Position numbers and translations under genes: made by a program. From assembly GCA_044433645.1 (NCBI GenBank), contig JAWXTK010000006.1, forward strand, positions 1-64,000: a stretch of 64,000 bases of DNA, given 5' to 3'. The stretch comes from JAWXTK01 sp044433645 (GTDB lineage Bacteria; Bacteroidota; Bacteroidia; Bacteroidales; Rikenellaceae). This document shows, piece after piece, positions 1 through 9,610 of this stretch (positions are counted from its first letter, which is position 1; the number at the start of each line of letters is the position of its first letter). The notes under the pieces were generated by a model. That model saw nothing but the letters and a program-made list of their open reading frames with translations. It made no database searches and had not been told where the DNA came from.

Positions 1-34
1 AATTTAGAACCCACCTTAACTAAAAACTATTAAA

Positions 35-1609
35 ATGCAATTTGAACTTACAGACATCATAGTCTTTGTGGTTTATTGTGTGCTGATTGTCGGTATCGGA
101 CTTTGGGTTTCGAGAGAGAAAAAAGGCGTACAAAAAAATGCAAAAGACTATTTTCTTGCCAGCAAAGCTCTACCATGGTGGGCCGTTGGAGCGTCACTGA
201 TAGCATCTAACATCAGTGCAGAACAGTTTATTGGAACATCAGGATCTGGGTTTGCCATAGGCATGGGTATAGCCTCTTATGAGTTTATGAGTGCTCTGAC
301 CTTGATTTTTGTGGCAGCATTCTTCTTGCCTATTTTTCTTCATCGTGGTATCTACACCATGCCTCAATTCCTTGAGCAGAGGTTTGACAAAAGGGTAAAA
401 ACCGTTATGGCAGGATTCTGGCTAGTAGTTTTTGTGCTTGTCAACCTTACTTCTATCCTTTACCTAGGAGCACTTGCTATTCAAAACATGATGGGCGTAG
501 ATTTATATTGGGGTATAGCTGGGTTAGCTGTATTTGCGCTTATATATTCTATATATGGAGGACTAAAAGCCGTAGCTTGGACAGATGTTATTCAAGTTGT
601 ATTCCTTATCGGTGGTGGTCTTGTTACTACTTATGTAGCATTTAAGATGCTAGGTGGTGGCGATTTCTTCAACGGCATACACGAGCTATCGGTTAAAGCT
701 ACTGACCGTTTTGATATGATACTTGACAAAAGTCACCCTTCTTACAAGGAACTTCCAGGCATAGGCGTTCTTATCGGAGGTATGTGGGTAGCTAACCTTT
801 ACTATTGGGGATGTAATCAATATATTATCCAACGTGCCTTGGCAGCCAAATCTATAGACCAAGCTCAAAAAGGTCTTGTATTTGCCGGTTTCCTTAAACT
901 TTTATTGCCTATTATCGTTGTTATCCCAGGTATTATTTGTTATGTTTTGGTTCAAGACGGCGCTATTGCCCCACTAAATAAAGCAGATGAAGCTTATCCA
1001 TTATTGCTTACAATGGTACCTACGGGAGTTCGTGGTCTAGCATTTGCAGCCTTGGTTGCAGCTATTGTTAGCTCGCTTGCATCTATGATGAACTCTATTT
1101 CGTCTATATTTACTATGGATATCTACAAGTCTTATATTAACAAGAATATCTCTGATACCGGCATGGTAAACGTAGGCCGTGTAACAAGTCTTGTTGCTAT
1201 CTTAATCGCATGTTTAGTTGCTCCTGTTTTGTCTAACCTTGACCAAGCATTCCAATACATCCAAGAGTTTACTGGTTTTGTAAGCCCAGGAGCTTTGGCT
1301 ATCTTCTTGGCAGGTTTCTTCTACAAGAAAGCTACTTCAAACGGTGCTTTAGCAGCTGCAATAGGCACATTTGCACTATCAGCATTGTTTAAAGTATTGC
1401 TTCCTGAAATGCCATTTATGGACAGGATGGGTATAGTATTTATTCTATGTTTCTTGCTTATCGTTGTCTTTGCACTTATTGAGAACAAGCAAATTGACCA
1501 AGCTAAGGTTACTTATCCTAAAGGTTTGTTTAACACATCTATGGGATTCAAAGTTAGCGCTGCTATCATTGTTGCGTTTTTAGTATTTATTTATGCAATT
1601 TGGTGGTAG
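35..1609 (+). CDS. Sodium/solute symporter (SSS/SGLT-like permease)
   Basis: Predicted inner-membrane Na+-coupled symporter for a sugar or related small solute. The 524 residues are hydrophobic throughout, compatible with about 14 membrane helices, the usual SGLT-type size. Family signatures are visible: DYFLASKALPWW followed by SNISAEQF near residues 38-66, and IYSIYGGLKAVAWTD near 170-185. A small-residue-rich stretch with SSLASMMNS lies near 345-355. The ATG at 35 is preceded by an A-rich leader without SD, normal for this group. Nothing upstream is visible, so operon membership is unknown. A terminator follows at 1633. Substrate cannot be read from sequence; inositol, galactose or sialic acid are equally possible. 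Confidence 0.9.
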   Translation: MQFELTDIIVFVVYCVLIVGIGLWVSREKKGVQKNAKDYFLASKALPWWAVGASLIASNISAEQFIGTSGSGFAIGMGIASYEFMSALTLIFVAAFFLPIFLHRGIYTMPQFLEQRFDKRVKTVMAGFWLVVFVLVNLTSILYLGALAIQNMMGVDLYWGIAGLAVFALIYSIYGGLKAVAWTDVIQVVFLIGGGLVTTYVAFKMLGGGDFFNGIHELSVKATDRFDMILDKSHPSYKELPGIGVLIGGMWVANLYYWGCNQYIIQRALAAKSIDQAQKGLVFAGFLKLLLPIIVVIPGIICYVLVQDGAIAPLNKADEAYPLLLTMVPTGVRGLAFAALVAAIVSSLASMMNSISSIFTMDIYKSYINKNISDTGMVNVGRVTSLVAILIACLVAPVLSNLDQAFQYIQEFTGFVSPGALAIFLAGFFYKKATSNGALAAAIGTFALSALFKVLLPEMPFMDRMGIVFILCFLLIVVFALIENKQIDQAKVTYPKGLFNTSMGFKVSAAIIVAFLVFIYAIWW

Positions 1610-1632
1610 AAAGATTAATTACTAAATTTTCT

Positions 1633-1658
1633 AAGGGGATTATTTATCCCCTTTTTTT
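1633..1658 (+). terminator. Rho-independent terminator after the SSS symporter
   Basis: Perfect 8-bp stem AAGGGGAT (1633-1640) / ATCCCCTT (1646-1653) with loop TATTT, running into a T tract up to 1658. It sits 24 bases after the symporter stop and before the promoter of the next gene. Confidence 0.85.
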
Positions 1659-1659
1659 A

Positions 1660-1690
1660 TTGTTTTATCCAAAATATATAGATATATTTG
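1660..1690 (+). promoter_or_regulatory. Bacteroidetes-type sigma-ABfr promoter for the 98-aa lipoprotein
   Basis: TTG at 1660-1662, a 20-base spacer, then TATATTTG at 1683-1690, matching the TTG-N19..21-TAnnTTTG consensus of the Bacteroidetes primary sigma factor. The ATG follows 28 bases later. Confidence 0.7.
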
Positions 1691-1718
1691 TGCATAATTC
1701 AAACATAAAAATTTAATT

Positions 1719-2015
1719 ATGAAAAAGATTTTACTTTCACTCGTAGTACTTTGCGCAAGCATCATGGTCTCATGTGGAAATGCTGAGGTAGACAAAATCA
1801 ATGAGCTAGTAGCTGCGGCTACAGAACAAACTGCTGCCGCAACAACAGTCCAAGAAGTTATTGTAATTGCTAATAATCTTCAAGCTCAAATGGAGAAAAT
1901 TGCTGCTGAGTCAGGCGACAAACTAAGTTTTGGCAAAAATGCTGATGCTGCTTTAGCTAAATACCAAGAGGCTGCTACTGCTAAACTTGCTGAGTTTGGT
2001 TTGAACTTAGAGTAA
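1719..2015 (+). CDS. Small helical lipoprotein of unknown function
   Basis: 98 residues. A lysine N-terminus and hydrophobic stretch end in a lipobox-like VSCG around residues 17-20, so a lipidated periplasmic or outer-membrane protein is expected. The mature part is Ala/Glu/Gln-rich with no Gly or Pro until the end, so it is probably one or two amphipathic helices (a DKINELVAAATEQTAA segment, then an ADAALAKYQEAATAKL segment). It has its own promoter (1660-1690) after a terminator, so it is probably monocistronic. No known family is recognised; a small abundant envelope spacer protein is one guess. Confidence 0.7.
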   Translation: MKKILLSLVVLCASIMVSCGNAEVDKINELVAAATEQTAAATTVQEVIVIANNLQAQMEKIAAESGDKLSFGKNADAALAKYQEAATAKLAEFGLNLE

Positions 2016-2087
2016 TTTAATTTAATGGGAATTTCTAACATTTAAACTTATCATACGCCTAAAAAAGTTAGTCAAAAACACTGAGAT

Positions 2088-3215
2088 ATGAAAAAAATAT
2101 TCTCACTTATCTGTTTTGCAATAATTCCCAAACTTTTCTTTGCTCAAGCCCTAAGTTTTCAAGAGGCAGACAATCTAGCCCGAGAGATTTTCCCCAAGGC
2201 TATGAACGAATATGCAGGTAAAATCGAAAATAACTGGAACTCTGCTTTGTTAAAAAGTGGCAATTATCAAATGCCTTTTGAATATTATATCAACGGCGAG
2301 TGCCCCAACAATGGTTTTGCGCTGTATATTTCTATGCACGGAGGTGGTGGAACTACTCAAGAGGAGAACGATAAGCAATGGCAAAATCAAAAAACATTAT
2401 ACGGCAATGTCAATGGCATATATTTCGTCCCACGCGCCCCAACTAACACATGGAATATGTGGCACCAGGAATATATGGACGATTTTTTAAAGCAAATCAT
2501 TACGTACAGCGTTGCCAGACTAAATGCTGACCCTTCGCGCATTTATCTTCTAGGCTATTCTGCTGGAGGTGACGGGGTTTACAATCTTGCCACTCGTTTG
2601 AGCGATAAGTTTGCAGCTGCGGCTATGATGGCTGGCCACCCTGGTGATGCTAAGATAGAGAATCTGCGCAATCTAGCCTTTGCGATTTATATGGGGGCTA
2701 ATGATACGGCATATAATAGATCTGCTTTGGCCTCAGAGTGGTTAAGAGATTTCCAGCGATTAAATGGTGAGGATAATAATGGTTTTGAGTATAATATAAA
2801 TATTTTTGAGGGCAAGGGACACTGGATGGACAATCTTGACAGCTCTGCAATTAGTTGGCTCTCAGCTCATAGCAGACGCAGTAATCCCGAACGAATAATT
2901 TGGATACAAGACGATGTGGTGCACACTCATAAATATAATCTCGAAGTGAGTAATCCCAAACAGGGTTTTAGGCTAGAGGAAAGGGTAAATTATGATAATA
3001 ACACCATTTATCTCTATTCTAATGATTACAGAGAAGTTACTGTTTGGTTGGATGATTATATTCTCAATTTAGATAAGACGGTGACTGTATTTTTCAATGA
3101 CAAGAAGGTTTTTTCGGGCATGGTTCCTAGACTTGAGAATAATATAAGGGAGAGCATTAAGGCTCACCTCGACCCCCAGCATGTATATTGGGGAAAGGTG
3201 AGGGTTAATTATTAG
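2088..3215 (+). CDS. Secreted alpha/beta hydrolase, esterase/depolymerase-like
   Basis: 375 residues with a signal peptide (MKKIFSLICFAIIPKLFFAQ). The fold signature of a serine esterase is present: HGGGG at about 84-88 (oxyanion region), the nucleophile elbow GYSAGG at about 156-161, an acidic candidate in GANDT near 203, and the catalytic His in GKGHW near 242-246. This arrangement is that of the PHB-depolymerase/feruloyl-esterase group of alpha/beta hydrolases. The last 110 residues look like a beta-rich appended domain. Substrate is unknown: a sugar ester or short polyester is plausible. It is flanked by unrelated genes; nifJ converges from the right. Confidence 0.8.
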   Translation: MKKIFSLICFAIIPKLFFAQALSFQEADNLAREIFPKAMNEYAGKIENNWNSALLKSGNYQMPFEYYINGECPNNGFALYISMHGGGGTTQEENDKQWQNQKTLYGNVNGIYFVPRAPTNTWNMWHQEYMDDFLKQIITYSVARLNADPSRIYLLGYSAGGDGVYNLATRLSDKFAAAAMMAGHPGDAKIENLRNLAFAIYMGANDTAYNRSALASEWLRDFQRLNGEDNNGFEYNINIFEGKGHWMDNLDSSAISWLSAHSRRSNPERIIWIQDDVVHTHKYNLEVSNPKQGFRLEERVNYDNNTIYLYSNDYREVTVWLDDYILNLDKTVTVFFNDKKVFSGMVPRLENNIRESIKAHLDPQHVYWGKVRVNY

Positions 3216-3352
3216 CGCACTATCTGCTCGATGCTAGTCGCGCCAGCCCGGCGTAAGGGCGTTAAATGTCAACGGGGCACGAAACTCAAAACTAGAAACT
3301 ATAAACCAAAAAAGGGGAGCATCTCTGCTCCCCTTTTTTTGGCTAAATCAGT
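3216..3352. other. Intergenic region with a short GC-rich patch
   Basis: Between the esterase and nifJ. Bases 3225-3285 are clearly more GC-rich than the surroundings (GCGCCAGCCCGGCGTAAGGG around 3240-3259) and show short self-complementary runs, but no gene or RNA family is recognised. The nifJ/esterase terminator follows at 3306. Confidence 0.4.
3306..3340. terminator. Bidirectional terminator between esterase and nifJ
   Basis: Perfect 7-bp stem GGGGAGC (3314-3320) / GCTCCCC (3327-3333), loop ATCTCT, with an A run on the left and a T run on the right. It can therefore stop transcription from both convergent genes. Confidence 0.85.
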
Positions 3353-6300
3353 CTAGTACTCTAAACTCGCGTGACGTTTATAGTTATTATACCTCCACTT
3401 AGCATTTTCCTCAGCTGCCTCAAACAACTCTTGAGCTTCCTCTGGGAACGCTTTAGTTAACGATGTATAACGAACCTCCTTTTGCAAGAACGCTTGGAAC
3501 TTGCTCCAATCTGGCTCTTTAGATTCTAGTTTAAATGGATTTTGACCCTCATCCTCCAAGGCTGGATTAAATCTCCACAAGTGCCAGTAACCACACTCAA
3601 CTGCTTGTTTACCAATAGTTTGAGTACGAGTCATACCACCTTTAATACCGTGATTAATACAAGGAGCATAAGCAATGATAAGTGATGGACCATCATAAGC
3701 CTCAGCCTCACGAATCACCTGCAATAATTGGTTTTGGTTAGCACCTATTGACACTTGAGCAACATAAACATAACCATAAGTCATGGCTATTGCGCCCAAA
3801 TCTTTTTTACGTATGCGTTTTCCTGCCGATGCAAATTTAGCAACAGCACCAACTGGAGTAGCCTTAGATGATTGACCTCCTGTGTTAGAGTAAACCTCAG
3901 TGTCAACAACCAAGATATTTACATTCTCACCACTAGCCAACACGTGGTCTACACCACCGAAACCTATATCATAACCCCAACCGTCACCACCGATGATCCA
4001 TTGTGATTTTTTAACGAAGTATTGTTTAAGAGATAAAAGTTCTTTGCAAGTATCACAACCACAAGCCTGCATCATAGCAACAAGCTCGTTGTTGATAGCA
4101 GAAGTAACATCACCACTATTCATGTTTTCTATCCACTCGCCCATTTTAGCTTTAAGCTCTGCGCTGCAACAATCACACTCAGCGATAGCTTTGCTCATCA
4201 AGATTTTAACTCTATCACGAAGTTTTTCAACACCTGTGTGCATACCCAAACCAAACTCCGCATTGTCTTCAAACAAAGAGTTAGCCCAAGCTGGACCTTT
4301 ACCCTCAGAGTTTTTACAATAAGGAGTCGAAGGCGCAGAACCACTATAAATTGAAGTACAACCCGTAGCATTAGCCACCATCATACGTTCACCAAATAAT
4401 TGAGTGATAGCTTTAATGTAAGGAGTCTCACCACAACCAGCACAAGCACCCGAGAACTCAAACAAAGGTTGCGCAAATTGAAGGTTTTTCACCATCTTAG
4501 TTTTGTCAACTACTGTGTCTTTGTAACCTACTGTCTCGTGCATATAAGACCAACGCGCTGTTTCGCCTAATTGAGACTCTAGAGGTTTCATAACCAAAGC
4601 TTTCTCTTTTGAAGGACAAACATCAGCACAGTTTCCACAACCTGTACAGTCAAGTGGAGAAAGTTGCATACGGAATTTATATTCTTTAGTAGCACCCAAA
4701 CCTTGTTTAAGAGTTGTACCCTCTGGAGCCGCAGCAGCTTCTTCTTCTGTCAACAAGAAAGGACGAATCGCAGCGTGAGGACAAACATAAGCACATTGGT
4801 TACACTGAATACAGTTATCTACCAACCACTCAGGAACATTAGTTGCAATACCACGTTTCTCATAAGCCGCAGTTCCATTTTCCCAAGTACCGTCTTCTCT
4901 GCCGTTGAATGCACTAACTGGAAGGTCATCACCTTTAAGAGCATTGATAGGAAGAACGATGTTTTTAACAAACTCAGGAGTTTTTTCGTCTACGCTATAT
5001 TTGATTTTAACCGTAGCATCAAGTGAAGCCCAAGCAGAAGGCACTTCAACTTTCTCAACAGCCTCAGCACCCATATCCACAGCAGCGTAGTTCATATTTA
5101 CGATGTCCTCGCCTTTTTTGCCATAAGATTTATAGATAGCTTTTTTCATTTCATCAACTGCAACTTCAAAAGGAATTACATTTGCGATTTTAAAGAAAGC
5201 CGACTGCATGATAGTGTTAGTACGGTTGCCTAGACCTAGCTTAGTTGCAATTTTAGTTGCATTGATTACATAGAAATTAATCTCATTTTGCGCTAGATAA
5301 GCTTTCATATATTCAGGTAGTGATTCTTTAGTTGTCTCAGCATCGTGAACACTGTTTAGCAAGAAAGAACCTCCTTTTTTAAGACCTTTTAATACGTCAT
5401 ATTTATCAACATACGATGGCACGTGACAAGCTACAAAGTCAGGTGTAGTCACCAGATAAGGCGAACGAATAGGCTCGTCACCAAAACGAAGGTGAGAAGA
5501 AGTATAACCACCCGATTTTTTAGAGTCATACGAGAAGTAAGCTTGGCAATATTTCTCAGTAGCACCACCAATAATTTTGATAGAGTTTTTGTTAGCACCA
5601 ACAGTACCGTCAGCACCTAGACCAAAGAATAAAGCCTCAACAGTACCTTTTCTGTCAAGTGCAAGTGGAGCACCAACTGAAAGTGAAAGGTTAGTAACAT
5701 CATCTACAATACCAACTGTGAAACCTTTTTTAGGCTCAGAAGATGCAAGATTTTCGTAAACTGCCAAAATCTCAGCTGGAGTAGTATCTTTAGATGAAAG
5801 ACCATAACGACCACCGATAACGATAGGCGCATTTTCTTTGCCATAGAACATATCTTTGATATCCAAGTACAAAGGCTCGCCAGTAGCACCTGGTTCTTTA
5901 GTACGATCAAGAACACATACTCTTTTAACAGTTGAAGGAACAACATCAAAGAAGTATTTTTCTGAAAATGGACGATATAAGTGAACGCTGATAAGACCTT
6001 TTTTAGCGCCTTGAGCATTAGCGTAATCTATAGTTTCTTTAACAACCTCAGTGATAGAACCCATAGCGATGATAATATCTTCAGCATCCTCAGCACCATA
6101 GTAATCATAAGGTTTGTAGCTACGTCCAGTGATTTTACTAATCTCACCCATAGCCTCAGCAACCATATCTGGCACTGCATCATAGAAGCTATTACAAGCC
6201 TCACGAGATTGGAAGTAAATATCAGGATTTTGAGCTGTACCACGAGTTACAGGGTTGTCATTGTTAAGTGAACGGTGGCGATAAGCCTCAAGAGCATCTC

Positions 6301-6892
6301 TATCCAAAAGTTTAGCCATGTCGTCTTGTTCCATAAGCTCAACTTTTTGAATTTCGTGAGAAGTACGGAATCCGTCAAAGAAGTGAAGGAAAGGAATACG
6401 AGATTTGATAGCTACAAGGTGAGCTACACCAGCTAAGTCCATAACTTCTTGAACACTACCAGTAGCAAGCATTGCAAAACCAGTTTGGCGAGTAGCCATA
6501 ACGTCTTGGTGATCACCAAAGATTGACAATGAAGAGGCAGCTAGAGCACGTGCTGAAACGTGGAAAACCCCAGGAAGCAACTCACCAGCAACTTTATACA
6601 TGTTAGGTATCATCAAAAGCAAACCTTGAGATGCCGTAAATGTAGTTGAAAGAGCGCCCGATTGAAGTGAACCATGGAATGAACCTGCTGCACCAGCCTC
6701 AGATTGCATTTCAACGACTTTAACTTGTTCTCCGAAAATGTTTGTTCTGCCTGCCGCAGACCATTCATCAACATATTCTGCCATTGTTGACGATGGTGTG
6801 ATAGGATAAATTGATGCAACCTCAGTAAACATATAAGCTATGTGAGCTGCTGCATAGTTACCATCACAAGTGATAAATTTTTTCTTTCCCAT
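3353..6892 (-). CDS. nifJ: Pyruvate:ferredoxin (flavodoxin) oxidoreductase
   Basis: Single-chain PFOR that oxidatively decarboxylates pyruvate to acetyl-CoA and CO2, passing electrons to ferredoxin or flavodoxin; the key pyruvate enzyme of anaerobic Bacteroidota. I start at the ATG at 6892 (MGKKKFITCDGN), not at an in-frame TTG 19 codons upstream, because this matches the family N-terminus and gives the usual length (1179 aa). Domains in order: pyrimidine-binding TPP domain with the YPITPSS motif, the gamma-type domain, and an 8Fe ferredoxin insert with CIQCNQCAYVCP near residue 695 and CTGCGNCADVCP near 750. The C-terminal pyrophosphate-binding TPP domain contains CAGCGET and GGDGWGYDIG. Monocistronic, with a terminator at 3306. 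Confidence 0.97.
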   Translation of the reverse strand: MGKKKFITCDGNYAAAHIAYMFTEVASIYPITPSSTMAEYVDEWSAAGRTNIFGEQVKVVEMQSEAGAAGSFHGSLQSGALSTTFTASQGLLLMIPNMYKVAGELLPGVFHVSARALAASSLSIFGDHQDVMATRQTGFAMLATGSVQEVMDLAGVAHLVAIKSRIPFLHFFDGFRTSHEIQKVELMEQDDMAKLLDRDALEAYRHRSLNNDNPVTRGTAQNPDIYFQSREACNSFYDAVPDMVAEAMGEISKITGRSYKPYDYYGAEDAEDIIIAMGSITEVVKETIDYANAQGAKKGLISVHLYRPFSEKYFFDVVPSTVKRVCVLDRTKEPGATGEPLYLDIKDMFYGKENAPIVIGGRYGLSSKDTTPAEILAVYENLASSEPKKGFTVGIVDDVTNLSLSVGAPLALDRKGTVEALFFGLGADGTVGANKNSIKIIGGATEKYCQAYFSYDSKKSGGYTSSHLRFGDEPIRSPYLVTTPDFVACHVPSYVDKYDVLKGLKKGGSFLLNSVHDAETTKESLPEYMKAYLAQNEINFYVINATKIATKLGLGNRTNTIMQSAFFKIANVIPFEVAVDEMKKAIYKSYGKKGEDIVNMNYAAVDMGAEAVEKVEVPSAWASLDATVKIKYSVDEKTPEFVKNIVLPINALKGDDLPVSAFNGREDGTWENGTAAYEKRGIATNVPEWLVDNCIQCNQCAYVCPHAAIRPFLLTEEEAAAAPEGTTLKQGLGATKEYKFRMQLSPLDCTGCGNCADVCPSKEKALVMKPLESQLGETARWSYMHETVGYKDTVVDKTKMVKNLQFAQPLFEFSGACAGCGETPYIKAITQLFGERMMVANATGCTSIYSGSAPSTPYCKNSEGKGPAWANSLFEDNAEFGLGMHTGVEKLRDRVKILMSKAIAECDCCSAELKAKMGEWIENMNSGDVTSAINNELVAMMQACGCDTCKELLSLKQYFVKKSQWIIGGDGWGYDIGFGGVDHVLASGENVNILVVDTEVYSNTGGQSSKATPVGAVAKFASAGKRIRKKDLGAIAMTYGYVYVAQVSIGANQNQLLQVIREAEAYDGPSLIIAYAPCINHGIKGGMTRTQTIGKQAVECGYWHLWRFNPALEDEGQNPFKLESKEPDWSKFQAFLQKEVRYTSLTKAFPEEAQELFEAAEENAKWRYNNYKRHASLEY

Positions 6893-6937
6893 TTTGTTGT
6901 TATATTGTTTTTTAAGAGCTAAATTTCGAGTAATTGC

Positions 6938-6963
6938 AACAAATATCAAAAAAAATATTTGTT
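6938..6963. promoter_or_regulatory. Inverted repeat upstream of nifJ, possible operator
   Basis: Perfect 9-bp inverted repeat AACAAATAT (6938-6946) / ATATTTGTT (6955-6963) with 8-base spacer, 46 bases upstream of the nifJ ATG in the 210-base divergent region (6893-7102). It is very AT-rich, so chance is possible. No clear TAnnTTTG box was found for either flanking gene. Confidence 0.35.
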
Positions 6964-7102
6964 ATAAAAATCACATTGCCATATTTTTGTTGTAAATTTA
7001 CAAAAAAATATATCTCGTTGTTTCCAATTTTGCAATTATTTTATATTTTTTTAACACACCTTATACATAATCAACTGAAACATAATAATTTAAACATAAA
7101 AA

Positions 7103-8344
7103 ATGATTTCATACAAAAAACGCACTCTATCAAATGGTTTGACTATTTTGGCACATCAAGATAAAAGTTCGGCCATGGCAGCAGTTAACATGCTTTACCA
7201 GGTTGGAGCGCGCAACGAAAATCCCTCGCGTACAGGCTTTGCTCACCTTTTTGAGCACCTAATGTTTCGTGGCACCAAACGAGTTTCTAACTTTGACATC
7301 CCCGTGCAAATGGCCTGTGGCGAGAATAACGCCTTTACAAACAATGATTACACCGATTTTTATATCACCCTACCAAAGGACAATATAGAAACAGCGCTTT
7401 TTCTTGAGGGGGACCGTATGAATGGACTTAACATCACCGAGCAAACTCTTGAGGCCGAGAAAAAAGTAGTCATTGAAGAATATAATCAACGTTATCTAAA
7501 CCAACCTTACGGTCAACTATGGCTAAAACTTCGTGCCCTAGCCTATCGTGAACACCCCTATCGTTGGGCAACCATAGGACTTACGCCCGATCACATTGCA
7601 GGTGCGAGTCTTAGTGAGGTGAAGGATTTTTACCAAAAATTCTACAATCCTTCAAACGCTATCCTATCCATAGCAACCAATTTGGAGACCGAACACAGCA
7701 TGGATTTAGCCCAAAAATACTTTGAAAGTATACCTATTAATATATATAACAAAGAAAATATACCCACCGAGCCTACTCAAACCGAGCCTCGAATAGAAAT
7801 AGTAGAGAAAGATGTACCTGCAACTATGTACACCGTGGCCTACAAAATGGGCGACAGACGCAGCGATGATTTTTATATCTGCGACATTATCAGCGACATA
7901 CTCTCGGGTGGCACTTCATCTAGACTTTATCGCGAATTAGTGCAAGAGCGCAAATTATTTGCTAACGTAAATGCCTACATTACGGGCGATGTAGACCCCG
8001 GTCTTTTTGTTATCACAGCCCAGCTCTCAGAGGGGGTCTCACCAGAGCAGGCCAAGGAGACTATTGAGGAGCAATTAGATAAGATAAAATACACAGCAAT
8101 AGATAGTTACGAGCTAGAAAAAGTCAAAAATAAATTTGAGGCCGAGACAACTTTTGGCGAATTAAACATTATGAACAAGGCCATGAATTTAGGTTTTTAT
8201 CAGATGCTTGGCGATCTAGAATTAATCAATCGCGAGATACAAATTTTTCGCAGCATAAGCCCTGAGCAAATCATGAGCTTAGCAAAAAAAATCTTTACAC
8301 CAAACAATTCATCAACCCTAATTTTCGGAAAAAATGTTAAATAA
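7103..8344 (+). CDS. M16 family zinc peptidase, catalytic subunit
   Basis: 413-residue pitrilysin/insulinase-family metallopeptidase. The inverted zinc motif HLFEH is at about residues 48-52 and a downstream Glu in the EEYNQRY region can complete zinc binding. The length is that of the small (M16B) subunits, which work as two-chain clamshells. Its partner is the next gene, overlapping by 11 bases, so translation is probably coupled. No signal peptide is evident (MISYKKRTLSNGLTIL). Likely role is degradation of peptides; exact substrate unknown. Confidence 0.93.
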   Translation: MISYKKRTLSNGLTILAHQDKSSAMAAVNMLYQVGARNENPSRTGFAHLFEHLMFRGTKRVSNFDIPVQMACGENNAFTNNDYTDFYITLPKDNIETALFLEGDRMNGLNITEQTLEAEKKVVIEEYNQRYLNQPYGQLWLKLRALAYREHPYRWATIGLTPDHIAGASLSEVKDFYQKFYNPSNAILSIATNLETEHSMDLAQKYFESIPINIYNKENIPTEPTQTEPRIEIVEKDVPATMYTVAYKMGDRRSDDFYICDIISDILSGGTSSRLYRELVQERKLFANVNAYITGDVDPGLFVITAQLSEGVSPEQAKETIEEQLDKIKYTAIDSYELEKVKNKFEAETTFGELNIMNKAMNLGFYQMLGDLELINREIQIFRSISPEQIMSLAKKIFTPNNSSTLIFGKNVK

Positions 8345-9605
8345 TATAGAGCAACCACCTATTGTACTCCCAAAAAAAATCGCAGGGTTAAAAGATGAAA
8401 AAACTACACTAAAAAACGGCATAGCATTTCACACGCTCAGCAACTCAAACCAGGATGTAGTGCGCCTAAGCGTTGTTTTCAGAGCAGGCTCAAGCATGCA
8501 GCAAGTTGCATTCTCGGCATCTACAACTGCTAATCTTTTGAGCGAGGGAACAGAGAAATTTTCGGCAAGTGAGATAGCCGAGCGCATGGATTTCATAGGC
8601 TCTTACTTTGATGTTAGCGTCGACAGAGATTACTGCGTAATTACCTTTTGCACGCTCAAAAAATTCCTAGCTCAAACAATGGAAATAGCTGAGCAACTGC
8701 TCACTAGAGCAACATTTGGCGAAGAAGAATTAAGAACTTACTGCCACAAACGCAAGCAAAGAATAGCCATAGAACGCTCAAAAGTTAGCTTTAAAGCGCG
8801 CGAACTTTTTGCCAGCAGTCTCTTTGGCAAGGAGCACCCTTATGGTATAAATTCACCGGGAGAAAAATACGATGATTTAAGACAGGAGGATGTAAAAAGT
8901 TTCTTTAAAAAACACTATTGCGCCGAAAATTGCTTTGCCGTAAGTAGTGGCGATTTAGATGCTGAAAGCATAGATTTAATGAGCGAAACATTAGAGAAAA
9001 TCACTAGATCTGAGCCCGTAAAAGACCCAGTTTTCCCAGAGATAAACAACACTAAATCAGCGTTTTTAGAACACGAAGATGCTCTACAATCAGCCATTAG
9101 AATAGGCATACCCTTCCACACTCGCTCTCACCCCGACTTCATCCCCATGCAGGTTGCCTGCACAATTTTGGGAGGATATTTTGGCTCTCGCTTGGTCAAA
9201 AAATTAAGAGAGGAAAAAGGTTTTACGTATGGAGTATTTTCAGGCATGGTAAACCTCGAAAACACAGGCTACATGGCCATAGCCACCGAGGTTGCTGTTG
9301 ATGCCACACAGGAAAGCATTGATATAATTTTCCAGCAAATAGAACTTTTAAGACAAGAAAAAGTTGGCGAAGATGAATTGCAAATGGTCAAAAACATAGT
9401 CATAGGCGAGATTATGCGCATCATGGACGGCCCCTTTGGTGTTGTAGATATCACCATAGAAAATTTACAAAACAAGACAAATAATTCGTACCTTGACAAA
9501 TTTATAGAGCAGATAAATGCGCTAACACCCGAAAAGATACTAGAAATCACCACCAAATATTGGCAAAAGGATAACTTCACAACAGTAATAGTTGGCAAAA
9601 AATAA
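8334..9605 (+). CDS. M16 family peptidase, non-catalytic partner subunit
   Basis: 423 residues, same fold as the preceding gene, but the HxxEH zinc motif is absent: the corresponding N-terminal region reads RAGSSMQQVAFSASTTANLL. It does contain LREEKGFTYGVFS near residues 291-303, the Arg/Tyr pair that the partner subunit of M16B heterodimers supplies to hold the substrate C-terminus. So the two genes appear to encode one composite protease. The ATG lies inside the end of the upstream gene. GNAT gene follows after 5 bases. Confidence 0.9.
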   Translation: MLNNIEQPPIVLPKKIAGLKDEKTTLKNGIAFHTLSNSNQDVVRLSVVFRAGSSMQQVAFSASTTANLLSEGTEKFSASEIAERMDFIGSYFDVSVDRDYCVITFCTLKKFLAQTMEIAEQLLTRATFGEEELRTYCHKRKQRIAIERSKVSFKARELFASSLFGKEHPYGINSPGEKYDDLRQEDVKSFFKKHYCAENCFAVSSGDLDAESIDLMSETLEKITRSEPVKDPVFPEINNTKSAFLEHEDALQSAIRIGIPFHTRSHPDFIPMQVACTILGGYFGSRLVKKLREEKGFTYGVFSGMVNLENTGYMAIATEVAVDATQESIDIIFQQIELLRQEKVGEDELQMVKNIVIGEIMRIMDGPFGVVDITIENLQNKTNNSYLDKFIEQINALTPEKILEITTKYWQKDNFTTVIVGKK

Positions 9606-9610
9606 GGATT

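Noticed and set aside
3225..3285. GC-rich segment as a possible small RNA or att site
   Set aside because: Only short weak pairings, no promoter and no repeat found in the window; noted as intergenic only.
4664..5090. Open frames on the plus strand inside nifJ
   Set aside because: They overlap a clear PFOR reading frame in antisense and have unlikely composition (Ser/Thr/Phe-rich); shadows of the real gene.
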